Assembly: GCA_934667815.1 (NCBI GenBank)
Contig: CAKUMO010000022.1
Location: forward strand, 1-40,692
Length of the DNA stretch: 40,692 nt
Direction of reading: 5' to 3'
From: an uncultured Oscillospiraceae bacterium
GTDB taxonomy: Bacteria > Bacillota > Clostridia > Oscillospirales > Oscillospiraceae
The position numbers were made by a program, and so were the translations under genes. A model generated the notes under the pieces. That model searched no databases. It had not been told where the DNA came from and was given only the letters and a program-made list of their open reading frames with translations. Positions 6,960 through 14,291 of this stretch are shown piece after piece (position 1 is the stretch's first letter; every line of letters begins with the position of its first letter).

Positions 6960-8309
6960 ATGGAGAAACTCTGCATCCCTGCCGAGGTGCGTGCGCTTCT
7001 CACGCAGCTCAATGCGGCGGGGTACGCGGCCTACGCTGTGGGTGGCTGCGTGCGTGACGGGCTGCGCGGGCAGTCACCGCAGGATTGGGATATTTGCACG
7101 AGCGCCAAGCCGCAGGAGACTGCGGCCTGTTTTGCGTCCGACCGTGTGCTTCTTACGGGCGAACGCTTCGGCACGGTCACGGTGCTGCGCGGCGGTGAGA
7201 GCTACGAAATCACGACGTTTCGCGCCGAGACAGGCTATTCCGACAGCCGTCATCCGGACAGTGTAGCGTTCTTGCCCGAGCTGCGCGGCGATCTCATGCG
7301 CCGGGATTTCACGGTCAACGCCATGGCGGCGGATGCTGACGGACGTGTAACCGATCTTTTTGGCGGTAGAGACGACCTGAAAAGCGGCGTCATTCGCTGC
7401 GTCGGTGAGCCGGCTGAACGCTTTTCCGAGGACGCACTGCGCATCCTGCGCGGGCTGCGCTTTGCTTCGCGCTTCGGCTTTTCCGTTGCGCCGGTGACGG
7501 CTGCGGCCATGCATGCCGAGCGGCTGCGGCTGCGGCAGGTCTCGCAGGAGCGCCTGCACAAGGAGCTTTGCGGGCTGCTGGTGGGCCGGGATGCCGTGCG
7601 GGTGATGGACGAATTTTTTGATGTCCTATGCGTTATCCTGCCTGAGCTTGCGCCGCTGCGCGGCTTCGAGCAGTATAACCCGCACCACCGCAGCGATGTC
7701 TGGCAGCACACGCTGTGCGTCGTTGAGGGTGTGCCCGCGCAGGAGCCGCTGCGGCTGGCTGCGCTGCTGCATGATGTGGCAAAGCCGGATACGTTTTATT
7801 TTGATAAAAATCTGGTCGGGCATTTTCCAGGCCACGACGTTGCGGGTGCGGCGGTTGCGGAGCGCATCCTGAAGCGTCTGCACTGCGACAGCCGAACCGT
7901 GCGCGAGGTTACGGAGCTTATCCGGCAGCATATGCGGCCGCTTCAGCCCGTGACGGAGCGCTCTATGCGCCGCCTGCTTGCGGCGGTGGGGCCGGAGCAG
8001 GCGCGCAGGCTGCTGATTTTGCGGCAGGCTGACCGCATGGGCAAGGGCACCGAGGACGAGACTGCGCTTCGTGCGCAGGTCGCGCAGGCCGAAGCGCTTC
8101 TGGACGCGCTTCTGGCCGAGGATGCATGCTTTTCTCTGCGTCAGCTTGCCGTCACGGGCAGGGATTTGATCGCTCTCGGCATCGCGCCGGGCAAGCGCCT
8201 CGGGCGGATCCTGGACGCGCTTTTGCAGGCGGTGATTTCCGGAACGCTCCCGAATGAACGCGATGCGCTGTGCGCCGTGGCCTGTGATTTTGCACAAAAT
8301 ATAAGATAG
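6960..8309 (+). CDS. cca: CCA tRNA nucleotidyltransferase (HD-domain type)
   Basis: 449 residues. Adds or repairs the 3' CCA of tRNAs using CTP and ATP. The class II nucleotidyltransferase head has YAVGGCVRDGLRG and the metal-binding pair in QDWDICTSAKP. RRDFTVNAMA and the poly(A)-polymerase RNA-binding region follow (about 130-230). An HD domain sits at about 245-345 (WQHTLCVV, ALLHDVAKPD, GHFPGHDVAGA). HD-containing forms may also carry phosphatase/phosphodiesterase activity. Start ATG at 6960, five bases after the ArsC-family stop; an upstream in-frame ATG at 6912 would overlap that gene. It is the last gene of the truA operon. A nearby protein encodes CCA in the tRNA-Leu gene, so a repair role is also possible. 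Confidence 0.93.
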   Translation: MEKLCIPAEVRALLTQLNAAGYAAYAVGGCVRDGLRGQSPQDWDICTSAKPQETAACFASDRVLLTGERFGTVTVLRGGESYEITTFRAETGYSDSRHPDSVAFLPELRGDLMRRDFTVNAMAADADGRVTDLFGGRDDLKSGVIRCVGEPAERFSEDALRILRGLRFASRFGFSVAPVTAAAMHAERLRLRQVSQERLHKELCGLLVGRDAVRVMDEFFDVLCVILPELAPLRGFEQYNPHHRSDVWQHTLCVVEGVPAQEPLRLAALLHDVAKPDTFYFDKNLVGHFPGHDVAGAAVAERILKRLHCDSRTVREVTELIRQHMRPLQPVTERSMRRLLAAVGPEQARRLLILRQADRMGKGTEDETALRAQVAQAEALLDALLAEDACFSLRQLAVTGRDLIALGIAPGKRLGRILDALLQAVISGTLPNERDALCAVACDFAQNIR

Positions 8310-8323
8310 AAATGAAAATATTA

Positions 8324-8352
8324 TTGACATTTTGAACGAAATGCTGTATAAT
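8324..8352 (+). promoter_or_regulatory. Consensus sigma-A promoter of guanine deaminase
   Basis: TTGACA (8324-8329), 17-base spacer, TATAAT (8347-8352): an exact match to consensus. The leader to the ATG at 8384 is about 25 bases and holds GGGAGGA. It is too short for a purine riboswitch. Confidence 0.88.
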
Positions 8353-8383
8353 ATAAGAACCATCCGTTCTGGGAGGACTCGAA

Positions 8384-9655
8384 ATGGAAAGCTACATCCT
8401 GAAGGGAAACCTCTGTTACAGCGAAGATCAGAACCACATCCGCATCGTGCCGAACGCCTATCTCGTTTGTGAGAACGGCCGCAGCGCGGGCGTTTTTACC
8501 CAACTTCCCGATCGCTATGCACCGCTGCCGGTCACGGATTACGGGGATCGCCTCATCCTTCCCGGCCTGACAGACCTGCATGTCCACGCGCCGCAGTTTG
8601 CTTTCCGCGGGCTCGGCATGGACATGGAGCTGCTGGACTGGCTGAATACCTATACCTTCCCGGAGGAATCAAAGTACCGTGACATGGAATACGCGCAGTG
8701 CGCCTACCGGCAGTTCGTCGCTCATCTGCGAACGAGTGCCACGACGCGTGTGGGCGTGTTTGCCACGATGCATTTGCCTGCGACGGAGTTTTTGATGCAG
8801 GAGCTGGAAAACAGCGGCCTTGTCAGCTACGTCGGCAAGGTGAATATGGACCGCAACAGCCCGGATTATCTGCGCGAGGCGGACGCGAAAGCTGCCTTGG
8901 AGGACACCGAGCGCTGGATCTGTGAGACAAGATCGGCCTTTGCGCACACGAAGCCGATTCTTACACCGCGCTTTATCCCGTCCTGCTCCGACGAGCTGCT
9001 GCGCGGACTGGGAGCACTCGCGGACAAATATGATCTGCCGGTGCAGTCGCATCTTTCCGAGAATTTCGGTGAGATAGCGTGGGTGCGCGAGCTTTGCCCG
9101 CAAGCGGCGTTTTATGGCGACGCCTACGACCAATTCGGTCTTTTCGGGGGAAAGCATCCCTGTATTATGGCGCATTGCGTCCATTCTAGCGACGAAGAAA
9201 TCGAGCGCATGCGCCAAAACGGCGTGTTCGTCGCGCATTCGCCCATGTCCAACGCAAATCTGGCTTCCGGTGTTGCGCCGGTATCAAAGTACCTTGACTG
9301 CGGCCTGCACGTCGGCATCGCCTCCGATGTTGCAGGCGGCGAAACAGTCGATCTGTTCCGCGTGATGGCCGACGCACTGCGCGATTCCAAGCTGCGCTGG
9401 CGTTTGCTCGATCAGGCGGTCAGGCCGCTCTCGGTCGATCAGGTGTTCTATCTTGCTACGCTGGGCGGCGGCCGCTTCTTCGGCAAGGTCGGCAGCTTTG
9501 CGCCGGGCTACGAATTTGACGCGGTCGTTCTGGATGACACGACGCTTGACCATCCGCAGGAGCTGACGCTGCGCGCCCGCCTCGAGCGGTGCATCTATCT
9601 TTCCGACGGCCGGCAGGTCGCTGCAAAATACGCCGCAGGCCGCAAAATCCTTTAA
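8384..9655 (+). CDS. guaD: Guanine deaminase (amidohydrolase)
   Basis: 423 residues. Hydrolyses guanine to xanthine and ammonia in the cytosol. The metal-dependent amidohydrolase motifs are all there: LPGLTDLHVHAPQ with H66 and H68, the PRFIPSCSDELL region, QSHLSEN, MAHCVHSS and the metal-binding Asp in IASDVAGG. The HVHxxQ form and the PRF..CS motif point to guanine deaminase rather than other cyclic amidohydrolases. It is monocistronic, with a perfect promoter; no purine transporter adjoins it. No clear terminator follows before the next promoter at 9663. Confidence 0.88.
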   Translation: MESYILKGNLCYSEDQNHIRIVPNAYLVCENGRSAGVFTQLPDRYAPLPVTDYGDRLILPGLTDLHVHAPQFAFRGLGMDMELLDWLNTYTFPEESKYRDMEYAQCAYRQFVAHLRTSATTRVGVFATMHLPATEFLMQELENSGLVSYVGKVNMDRNSPDYLREADAKAALEDTERWICETRSAFAHTKPILTPRFIPSCSDELLRGLGALADKYDLPVQSHLSENFGEIAWVRELCPQAAFYGDAYDQFGLFGGKHPCIMAHCVHSSDEEIERMRQNGVFVAHSPMSNANLASGVAPVSKYLDCGLHVGIASDVAGGETVDLFRVMADALRDSKLRWRLLDQAVRPLSVDQVFYLATLGGGRFFGKVGSFAPGYEFDAVVLDDTTLDHPQELTLRARLERCIYLSDGRQVAAKYAAGRKIL

Positions 9656-9662
9656 GTCAGGC

Positions 9663-9691
9663 TTGCTTTTTTCGGAAAAACGCGCTATAAT
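9663..9691 (+). promoter_or_regulatory. Promoter of the riboswitch RNA
   Basis: TTGCTT (9663-9668), 17-base spacer, TATAAT (9686-9691). Transcription would start near 9698, just ahead of the aptamer's closing stem. Confidence 0.75.
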
Positions 9692-9710
9692 AATAAAAAA
9701 TACCGATGAT

Positions 9711-9818
9711 ACGCTGCGCGTCCGGAGCATTCCGGCGGCGGAATGAGGTGAAAAGCCTCGCGAGCGGGTCACTGTGAAGCCGGGAGACCGGATAAGTCAG
9801 ATACACCGAGCGCTGCGT
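9711..9818 (+). promoter_or_regulatory. Cobalamin-type riboswitch aptamer, short form, without a sense gene downstream
   Basis: The core signatures of cobalamin aptamers appear in order: GGAAT, hairpin GAGGTGAAAAGCCTC (9745-9759), CACTGTGA (9770-9777), hairpin CCGG-GAGA-CCGG (9780-9791) and AAGTCAGATAC (9794-9804). A closing stem pairs 9711-9719 with 9810-9818 with one T-T mismatch. The peripheral P7-P13 extension of long adenosylcobalamin aptamers is missing, as in short classes. AAGTCA (9794-9799) can also pair with TGACTT (9847-9852), just before the terminator, which gives a plausible switching helix. It has its own promoter and terminator but no plus-strand gene before at least 10247. 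Class and ligand are inferred from motifs only. Confidence 0.68.
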
Positions 9819-9869
9819 GTCGGCTCCTGCCCACACCGGGAAGCTGTGACTTGATTAGGGGATGACTCT

Positions 9870-9906
9870 ATCCGCACGGCTTTTTGGAGCCGTGCGGATT
9901 TTTGTT
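9870..9906 (+). terminator. Riboswitch expression-platform terminator
   Basis: ATCCGCACGGCT (9870-9881), 6-base loop, AGCCGTGCGGAT (9888-9899), then a T tract. A perfect 12-bp stem 50 bases after the aptamer. Confidence 0.9.
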
Positions 9907-9970
9907 CCTCCTGAACCTGCGCCTGCGGCGAGCGTGCCGGCTCCCGGTTTGGCGCGATTCAAAACACGTT

Positions 9971-10013
9971 GCCCTCTGTTTTCCGTGCCGAGGAAAACAG
10001 AGGGCGGTTTTTT
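9971..10013 (+). terminator. Second plus-strand intrinsic terminator
   Basis: A 14-bp perfect stem, GCCCTCTGTTTTCC (9971-9984) with GGAAAACAGAGGGC (9992-10005), then GG and six T (10008-10013). It would end any read-through RNA from the riboswitch promoter at about 315 nt, with no gene in between. On the minus strand the trailing sequence is poor in T. Confidence 0.85.
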
Positions 10014-10075
10014 ACTATTTCGAGTTTCCCTGTATTCGGATTCAGGGCATTAGAAAAGCGCAGATTGATTCGGAC

Positions 10076-10150
10076 TTAGCAGCCGAAACCGAAGATCTGG
10101 CAAAGCGTCTGCCAGACGGCGCTGCAATCGAAGTTGTTGAAGCAGAACAT
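10076..10150 (-). CDS. 24-residue cysteine-rich peptide, function unknown
   Basis: ATG at 10150 with a perfect AAGGAGG (10158-10164) 7 bases upstream, and TAA at 10076-10078. The peptide begins MFCFNNFDCSAVWQTL and ends QIFGFGC: four cysteines at positions 3, 9, 17 and 24 in only 24 residues, with six aromatic residues besides. It has its own promoter (10193-10221). Too short for routine gene calling, it is supported by promoter, leader, ribosome binding site, start and stop all in register. It could be a metal-binding or disulphide-bonded peptide, a spore-related micropeptide or a leader peptide. No homologue is known to me. Confidence 0.5.
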   Translation of the reverse strand: MFCFNNFDCSAVWQTLCQIFGFGC

Positions 10151-10192
10151 GGTCAAACCTCCTTGTTGAACTTGTCTCTCGAGGACGTGACC

Positions 10193-10221
10193 ATTGTAAC
10201 CGATTTGTAATCAAATTGCAA
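10193..10221 (-). promoter_or_regulatory. Promoter of the cysteine-rich peptide
   Basis: Reading the minus strand: -35 TTGCAA (10216-10221), 17-base spacer, -10 TACAAT (10193-10198). A start near 10186 gives a leader of about 35 bases to the ATG at 10150. GCAAAT/ATTTGC (10218-10223, 10236-10241) forms an inverted repeat over the -35. Confidence 0.65.
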
Positions 10222-10246
10222 ATGTAAGTTATGACAATTTGCACAT

Positions 10247-10594
10247 TTACTTGACTGAAGCGGTTGCGACGAATAAAATTCCCTCCGATGTGCGCAGCAA
10301 AACGTCACCGATGGCAATGGGGGCGTTGACCCTGAGTGCGCGGATGCACGCCATCAGCTCGAACATGCTTCCCTTGGGCACGGGGGCGGCGGATTTGACC
10401 GGAACCATCGTATCCTCGCGGTTGGCCACGCGGACGGTGGTCGTCAGCGTGCGCACGGGCGCGGTCAGCTCGGCAATGGCGTGCTTTTCACCGCGCGGGC
10501 AGGTGTTTCCGGTCACGGTGATCTTGCCGTCGGTCACCTCGGCAGTCATAGCGCACCCGCGCGGGCAGACGATACAGGTGATCGTTTTTTTCAT
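10247..10594 (-). CDS. DUF1667 cysteine-motif protein of the GlpA-type operon
   Basis: 115 residues. Begins TITCIVCPRGCAMTAEV and has NTCPRGEKHA: the CxxCPRGC and CPRG motifs of DUF1667, likely to bind a metal or iron-sulphur centre. In Firmicutes this protein is normally encoded together with a GlpA-like dehydrogenase and an FAD/NAD oxidoreductase, as here, and may be the third, electron-transfer subunit of that complex. The ATG overlaps the stop of the oxidoreductase gene by 4 bases. It is the last gene of the operon; no clear terminator follows. Confidence 0.85.
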   Translation of the reverse strand: MKKTITCIVCPRGCAMTAEVTDGKITVTGNTCPRGEKHAIAELTAPVRTLTTTVRVANREDTMVPVKSAAPVPKGSMFELMACIRALRVNAPIAIGDVLLRTSEGILFVATASVK

Positions 10595-11841
10595 GCCTCC
10601 ACCTCCAGTGAAACCGTGATGTCCTGCGTTACGGTATGCAGCAGCTCGGCTTTGACGGTCAATTTTTCCATCTCGCCGGGGGCGGCGCGGAAGCGTCTGG
10701 CCGCAGCAAGGACGGTGTCGCCCGCCTTGACGGTGTAGCGCACGGCCCCGAAGGGCTGCGTCACGCGCAGAAACAGGGAAACGTCCTCCTGTGCATCCGT
10801 GTGGACGTGCTGCGGCAGCACATAGCGCACGCCGAAGCCGGGACGGACTGCGACGCTTGTGCCGCGACCGGCCCTTCCGGCCAGATAGGCCGCCGCACCG
10901 AGACCGGCGCGTTCGGCCTCGCCGGAGACGTAGTCCACGAGGTCGTGGACCTGCAAAACGTTGCCGCAGGCGAAAATGCCCGCAATCTGCGTCTGGCAGG
11001 CTTCGTCTACCAGAGCACCGTTCGTGACGGGGTCGATGGGAATGCCCGCGGCACGCGTCAGCTCGTTCTCCGGAATGAGACCGACGGACAGAAGCAGCGT
11101 GTCACAGGGAATATAGCGCTTTGTCTCGGGAATCGGGCGGCGCTGCGCGTCTACCTGCGCGATGGTCACGCCCTCTACGCGCTTTTTGCCGTGAATCTCA
11201 CAAACGGTTGTAGAGAGATAAAGCGGAATGTCAAAATCTTCGAGACATTGCACAATATTGCGCGTCAATCCGCCGGAATAAGGCAGCAGCTCGCACACGG
11301 CCTTGACCTTCGCACCTTCAAGCGTCAGGCGGCGCGCCATGATGAGGCCGATGTCGCCGCTGCCAAGAATGACGACCTCGCGGCCGACTTGGTAGCCCTC
11401 ACAGTTGAGGAGCTTCTGCGCCGTGCCCGCACTGTAAACACCTGCCGGACGGTCGCCCGGGATGTTCAGTGCACCGCGGCTGCGCTCGCGGCAGCCCATG
11501 GCGAGAATGACTGCGCCCGCTTCGAGCTTCAAAAGGCCTTCCCGGTTCTGCGCGGTGAGACGCTTTTCCGGCGTGAGCGCGGTGACGGTCGTCTCGTAAT
11601 AGACCTTGATCCCGCGCTCGAGGACTTTTTGACGGTAAACGTCCGCATATTCCGGACCGGTCAGCTCACGCCCGAGCTTGTGCAGACCAAAGCCTGCGTG
11701 GATGCACTGGCGCAGAATGCCGCCGATGTCCGGCTCACGTTCGAGGATCACGACATCGGTGCAGCCGGCGTCATAGGCCGCGACTGCGGCTGCCATTCCG
11801 GCGGGGCCGCCGCCGATGATGACAAGATCGTGCCGTTCCAT
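10591..11841 (-). CDS. FAD/NAD-dependent oxidoreductase subunit of the GlpA-type operon
   Basis: 416 residues, pyridine nucleotide-disulphide oxidoreductase fold. An FAD-binding GGGPAG at residues 9-14 is followed by ILRQCIHAGFGLHKLG. A second Rossmann motif (VVILGSGDIGLIMARRL, about 155-172) would bind NAD(P). The C-terminal GIFACGNVLQVHDLVDYVSGE is the second FAD contact. The single cysteine in RQCIHAG differs from the CxxxxC of disulphide reductases. With the GlpA-like protein upstream and DUF1667 downstream it probably passes electrons from glycerol-3-phosphate or a similar substrate to an acceptor in the cytosol. Substrate identity is inferred from neighbours. Confidence 0.85.
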   Translation of the reverse strand: MERHDLVIIGGGPAGMAAAVAAYDAGCTDVVILEREPDIGGILRQCIHAGFGLHKLGRELTGPEYADVYRQKVLERGIKVYYETTVTALTPEKRLTAQNREGLLKLEAGAVILAMGCRERSRGALNIPGDRPAGVYSAGTAQKLLNCEGYQVGREVVILGSGDIGLIMARRLTLEGAKVKAVCELLPYSGGLTRNIVQCLEDFDIPLYLSTTVCEIHGKKRVEGVTIAQVDAQRRPIPETKRYIPCDTLLLSVGLIPENELTRAAGIPIDPVTNGALVDEACQTQIAGIFACGNVLQVHDLVDYVSGEAERAGLGAAAYLAGRAGRGTSVAVRPGFGVRYVLPQHVHTDAQEDVSLFLRVTQPFGAVRYTVKAGDTVLAAARRFRAAPGEMEKLTVKAELLHTVTQDITVSLEVEA

Positions 11842-11853
11842 GGCGTCGCCTCC

Positions 11854-13287
11854 TTAAAGTCTGCCGGTCAGCAGATTGCTGCCCGAGCCGGATTTTGTGA
11901 CCTGCTCCATAGGAATGCCCAGCTCCTTGGCAAGGAGACCGAGAATGTGCGGTGAGCAGAACCCGCCCTGGCAGCGCCCCATGCCGCTGCGCGTGCGGCG
12001 CTTGACGCCGTCGAGGTCGAGCGCACGCGGTTCGCGGCGCAGCGCGTCGAGAATTTCCCCCTCGCTGACGGTCTCGCAGCGGCAGACGATGCGGCCGTAG
12101 GCCGGGTGCAGACGGATGTAAGCGTCTTTTTCCTCGTCGGAGAGCTTGCGGAAGGCGTGCGGGTCGGCGCGTGTGCCGTCCCAGTCGGGCTTGCGTTCCG
12201 ACGGCGCCCCCAGCGTGTGCAAAATGCTTACCGCCATTTTTGCGATGGCGACGCAGGAGGTCAGGCCGGGGGAGTCGATCGCCGCAACGTGGACGAGGTT
12301 TTTCACGCGTTCGGAAGCCTGAATGATGAAATCTCCGTGCTTTTCCGAGCTGCGGACGCCCGCAAACGAGGTGATGACCTGACGGAAATTCACGCCCGGT
12401 ACGCTCTTGGCCGCGAGAGCCGCGACGGCTTGCAGACCGTCTGCGGTCGTTTCGGTGCTGTCGGGGGCGGCAACGGGTACGGCCGTCGGGCCGGTCAGAA
12501 GATTGCCGTCTACGGTGGGCGTGACGAGAATGCCCTTGCCGGCGGCGGTCGGAACCTGAAAGATCGTGTGCGTGACGCGGCGGCCCTCTGCTTTGTCCAG
12601 AAGCAGATACTCGCCTGCACGCGGCTGAATTTCAAAGAAGCCGTCGCCCGCCAGCGCGGCGATCTTATCCGAATAGCCGCCCGCGCAGTTGACCAGATAG
12701 CCGCACTGAATCCGCTCGCCGGAGGCGGCGGTGACGGTGAATTTCTCGCCTGCCTCAATGGCGCAGACCTCAAAATTGCGCTTGAGCGTCACGCCGTTGT
12801 GCAGAGCGTTTTCCGTGGCCGCCAGGGTCAGCTCATAGGGGCAGACGATGCCCGCGTTCGGTACGAGCAGTGCGCGCGTGACCTTTTCGGAAAGCTCCGG
12901 CTCGAGCGCACGCGCCTCGCTGCCGGACAGAATGCGCAGACAGTCAAGACCGTTTTGCACGCCGCGGGCGTGCAGCGCGTCGATAGCGGCATCCTCGCCC
13001 TCTGCGCCGAAGGAGCAGACAAGCGAACCGCAGTTTTGATACGGCACATTCAACTCGCGTGCGGCTTTGTAGACCAGCGGAAGACCCTCAACGTTAAGCT
13101 TGGCTTTGAGCGTGCCCGGCTCGGGGTCGTAGCCGCCGTGCAGAATGCCGGAATTTGCGCGGGAAGCGCCCATGGCGACATCGTTTTCCTTTTCCAGCAG
13201 GCAGACCGAAAGCGCATAGCGCGACAGCTCCCGCGCCGTCATCGCGCCGACGACACCGCCGCCGATGATTGCAACATCATAGTACAT
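11854..13287 (-). CDS. GlpA-like FAD-dependent dehydrogenase with C-terminal [2Fe-2S] BFD domain
   Basis: 477 residues. The N-terminal DAO fold starts YDVAIIGGGVVGAMTARELSR and contains GASRANSGILHGGYDPEPG, typical of anaerobic glycerol-3-phosphate dehydrogenase GlpA and its relatives. The C-terminal BFD-like domain holds CRC (about 395) and CQGGFC (about 440), a four-cysteine iron-sulphur ligand set. It probably oxidises glycerol-3-phosphate to dihydroxyacetone phosphate, although 2-hydroxyglutarate-type substrates cannot be excluded. The start ATG is at 13287 behind GAGGG. It is the first gene of a three-gene operon; the partner starts 12 bases downstream. Confidence 0.85.
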   Translation of the reverse strand: MYYDVAIIGGGVVGAMTARELSRYALSVCLLEKENDVAMGASRANSGILHGGYDPEPGTLKAKLNVEGLPLVYKAARELNVPYQNCGSLVCSFGAEGEDAAIDALHARGVQNGLDCLRILSGSEARALEPELSEKVTRALLVPNAGIVCPYELTLAATENALHNGVTLKRNFEVCAIEAGEKFTVTAASGERIQCGYLVNCAGGYSDKIAALAGDGFFEIQPRAGEYLLLDKAEGRRVTHTIFQVPTAAGKGILVTPTVDGNLLTGPTAVPVAAPDSTETTADGLQAVAALAAKSVPGVNFRQVITSFAGVRSSEKHGDFIIQASERVKNLVHVAAIDSPGLTSCVAIAKMAVSILHTLGAPSERKPDWDGTRADPHAFRKLSDEEKDAYIRLHPAYGRIVCRCETVSEGEILDALRREPRALDLDGVKRRTRSGMGRCQGGFCSPHILGLLAKELGIPMEQVTKSGSGSNLLTGRL

Positions 13288-13345
13288 AATGAACCCTCGG
13301 TTTCATGAAATCAAAGGACAGTGCAAGGGATCCTGCACGGTTCTT

Positions 13346-13375
13346 ATTATATGGTTTTATGTCACCTTTTGTCAA
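13346..13375 (-). promoter_or_regulatory. Promoter of the GlpA-type operon
   Basis: On the minus strand: TTGACA (13370-13375), 18-base spacer, TATAAT (13346-13351). The -35 overlaps the last codons of the upstream cobC-like gene. The transcript would begin near 13339 with a hairpin, GTGCA/TGCAC (13321-13338). Confidence 0.82.
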
Positions 13376-13947
13376 GTCCGGTGCGGGATTTCGCCGGGAA
13401 AGGGCGAAACCGTGCGTGGGGCGCCGTTTTCTGCCTCGACGCAGTAGCCGCAGCCGGGCTGCGGCGTCCAGTCAAAGCGATTGCCGCCAAACCAATGGGC
13501 AAGCACGCCTGCAATTACGCCGCCATGTGTGACGCACAGGGTATCCGAGCCGTCCGCGAGGATAGGCGCGAGGGCGGCCAGCGCACGCTGTGTGACCTCG
13601 TTTGCACTTTCGCCGCTGGGGCAGCGGTTGGCCTCGTTGTCGCCCTCGCACCAGCGCCGAAAATCCGGGTCATCCTTCAGTTCCGAATAGCTTTTCATCT
13701 CAAACGTCCCGAAGTCCATCTCCCGCAGACCGGGCAGGACTGTGTGCGGCACGCTTCCGCACAAAATCTCAAGCGTCTGCTCCGTGCGCAAAAGTCCGCT
13801 CGTAAAATACCGCACGACGGCGGGCGGCGCGGCACAGGCGCGCAGCGCTGCCCGTCCGGCCTCGGAAAGCGGCAGATCGGTGCGGCCGTAGTAAAGACGG
13901 CGTTCATTCGCCTCCGTCAGCCCGTGGCGCAGGAGAAAGAGCTTCAT
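13372..13947 (-). CDS. cobC: Histidine phosphatase, probable alpha-ribazole phosphatase
   Basis: 191 residues. The phosphoglycerate-mutase-fold motif LFLLRHGLTEANERRLYYGRTDLPL supplies the phosphohistidine, and VTHGGVIAGVLAHW the second catalytic His. The (Y)xGxxDxPLxxxG form is typical of CobC, which removes the phosphate from alpha-ribazole phosphate or from cobamide 5'-phosphate in the last step of nucleotide-loop assembly. The operon context (cobT, cobU, cobS) supports this over a general phosphatase. The ATG at 13947 overlaps the previous stop by 4 bases; an earlier in-frame ATG at 13971 lacks a good ribosome binding site. Confidence 0.85.
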   Translation of the reverse strand: MKLFLLRHGLTEANERRLYYGRTDLPLSEAGRAALRACAAPPAVVRYFTSGLLRTEQTLEILCGSVPHTVLPGLREMDFGTFEMKSYSELKDDPDFRRWCEGDNEANRCPSGESANEVTQRALAALAPILADGSDTLCVTHGGVIAGVLAHWFGGNRFDWTPQPGCGYCVEAENGAPRTVSPFPGEIPHRT

Positions 13948-14288
13948 TTCAGCGCCTCCGCAAGTCCGCAAAAGATGCGCGTCACGCGCGTGGAATTTGC
14001 CGCGATTTTTTGTAAAAATGCGCCGTGCCGCTCACGCCACAGGCGCTCCTGCGGGTCGATGGGTACCACGCCCGAGCCGATTTCGCGCGAGATCACGATC
14101 CCGTCGCCGAAAAGCGCAAGCTGCGGCTGCGCCGTGCGCCGGGTGTAGGACTCCAAGTGGAAGTAGCAGCACTTGCCGGGAACCGGGTCACACTCTGCGA
14201 GGTCGCAGAGGTCGTCCGGCGTGAGACCGTACCGCTGCACCGCCCACGTCAGCTTGCCCTGATATGCGCCGCCGAGAATCAGTTCCAT
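13944..14288 (-). CDS. Short CobU-like P-loop protein
   Basis: 114 residues, against about 175-185 for CobU. The N-terminus has a P-loop-like LGGAYQGKLTWA in which the usual Ser/Thr after GK is Leu. The C-terminal half keeps the CobU signature: ISREIGSGVVPIDPQERLW followed by RERHGAFLQKIA, equivalent to TNEVGxGIVP...R.FRD..G..NQ.LA. The middle part, including the guanylated-His region, is missing. It lies in the cob operon between cobS and cobC. It may be a partner subunit of the longer CobU, a cobinamide kinase or a degenerate copy. Starts at ATG 14288, 3 bases after the cobS stop. Confidence 0.75.
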   Translation of the reverse strand: MELILGGAYQGKLTWAVQRYGLTPDDLCDLAECDPVPGKCCYFHLESYTRRTAQPQLALFGDGIVISREIGSGVVPIDPQERLWRERHGAFLQKIAANSTRVTRIFCGLAEALK

Positions 14289-14291
14289 CGC

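Noticed and set aside
8353..8383. Purine riboswitch ahead of guanine deaminase
   Set aside because: The leader is only about 25 bases and contains just the ribosome binding site.
9884..10210. Plus-strand frame that could be the gene controlled by the riboswitch
   Set aside because: It starts inside the riboswitch terminator hairpin, has no ribosome binding site, crosses a second terminator and runs antisense to the cysteine-rich peptide; the protein looks random.
10636..11955. Long plus-strand open frame opposite the FAD oxidoreductase
   Set aside because: Shadow frame; the minus strand holds the conserved FAD/NAD motifs and operon overlaps.
12106..13308. 400-codon plus-strand frame opposite the GlpA-like gene
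   Set aside because: Shadow frame with no start signals and no recognisable domain.
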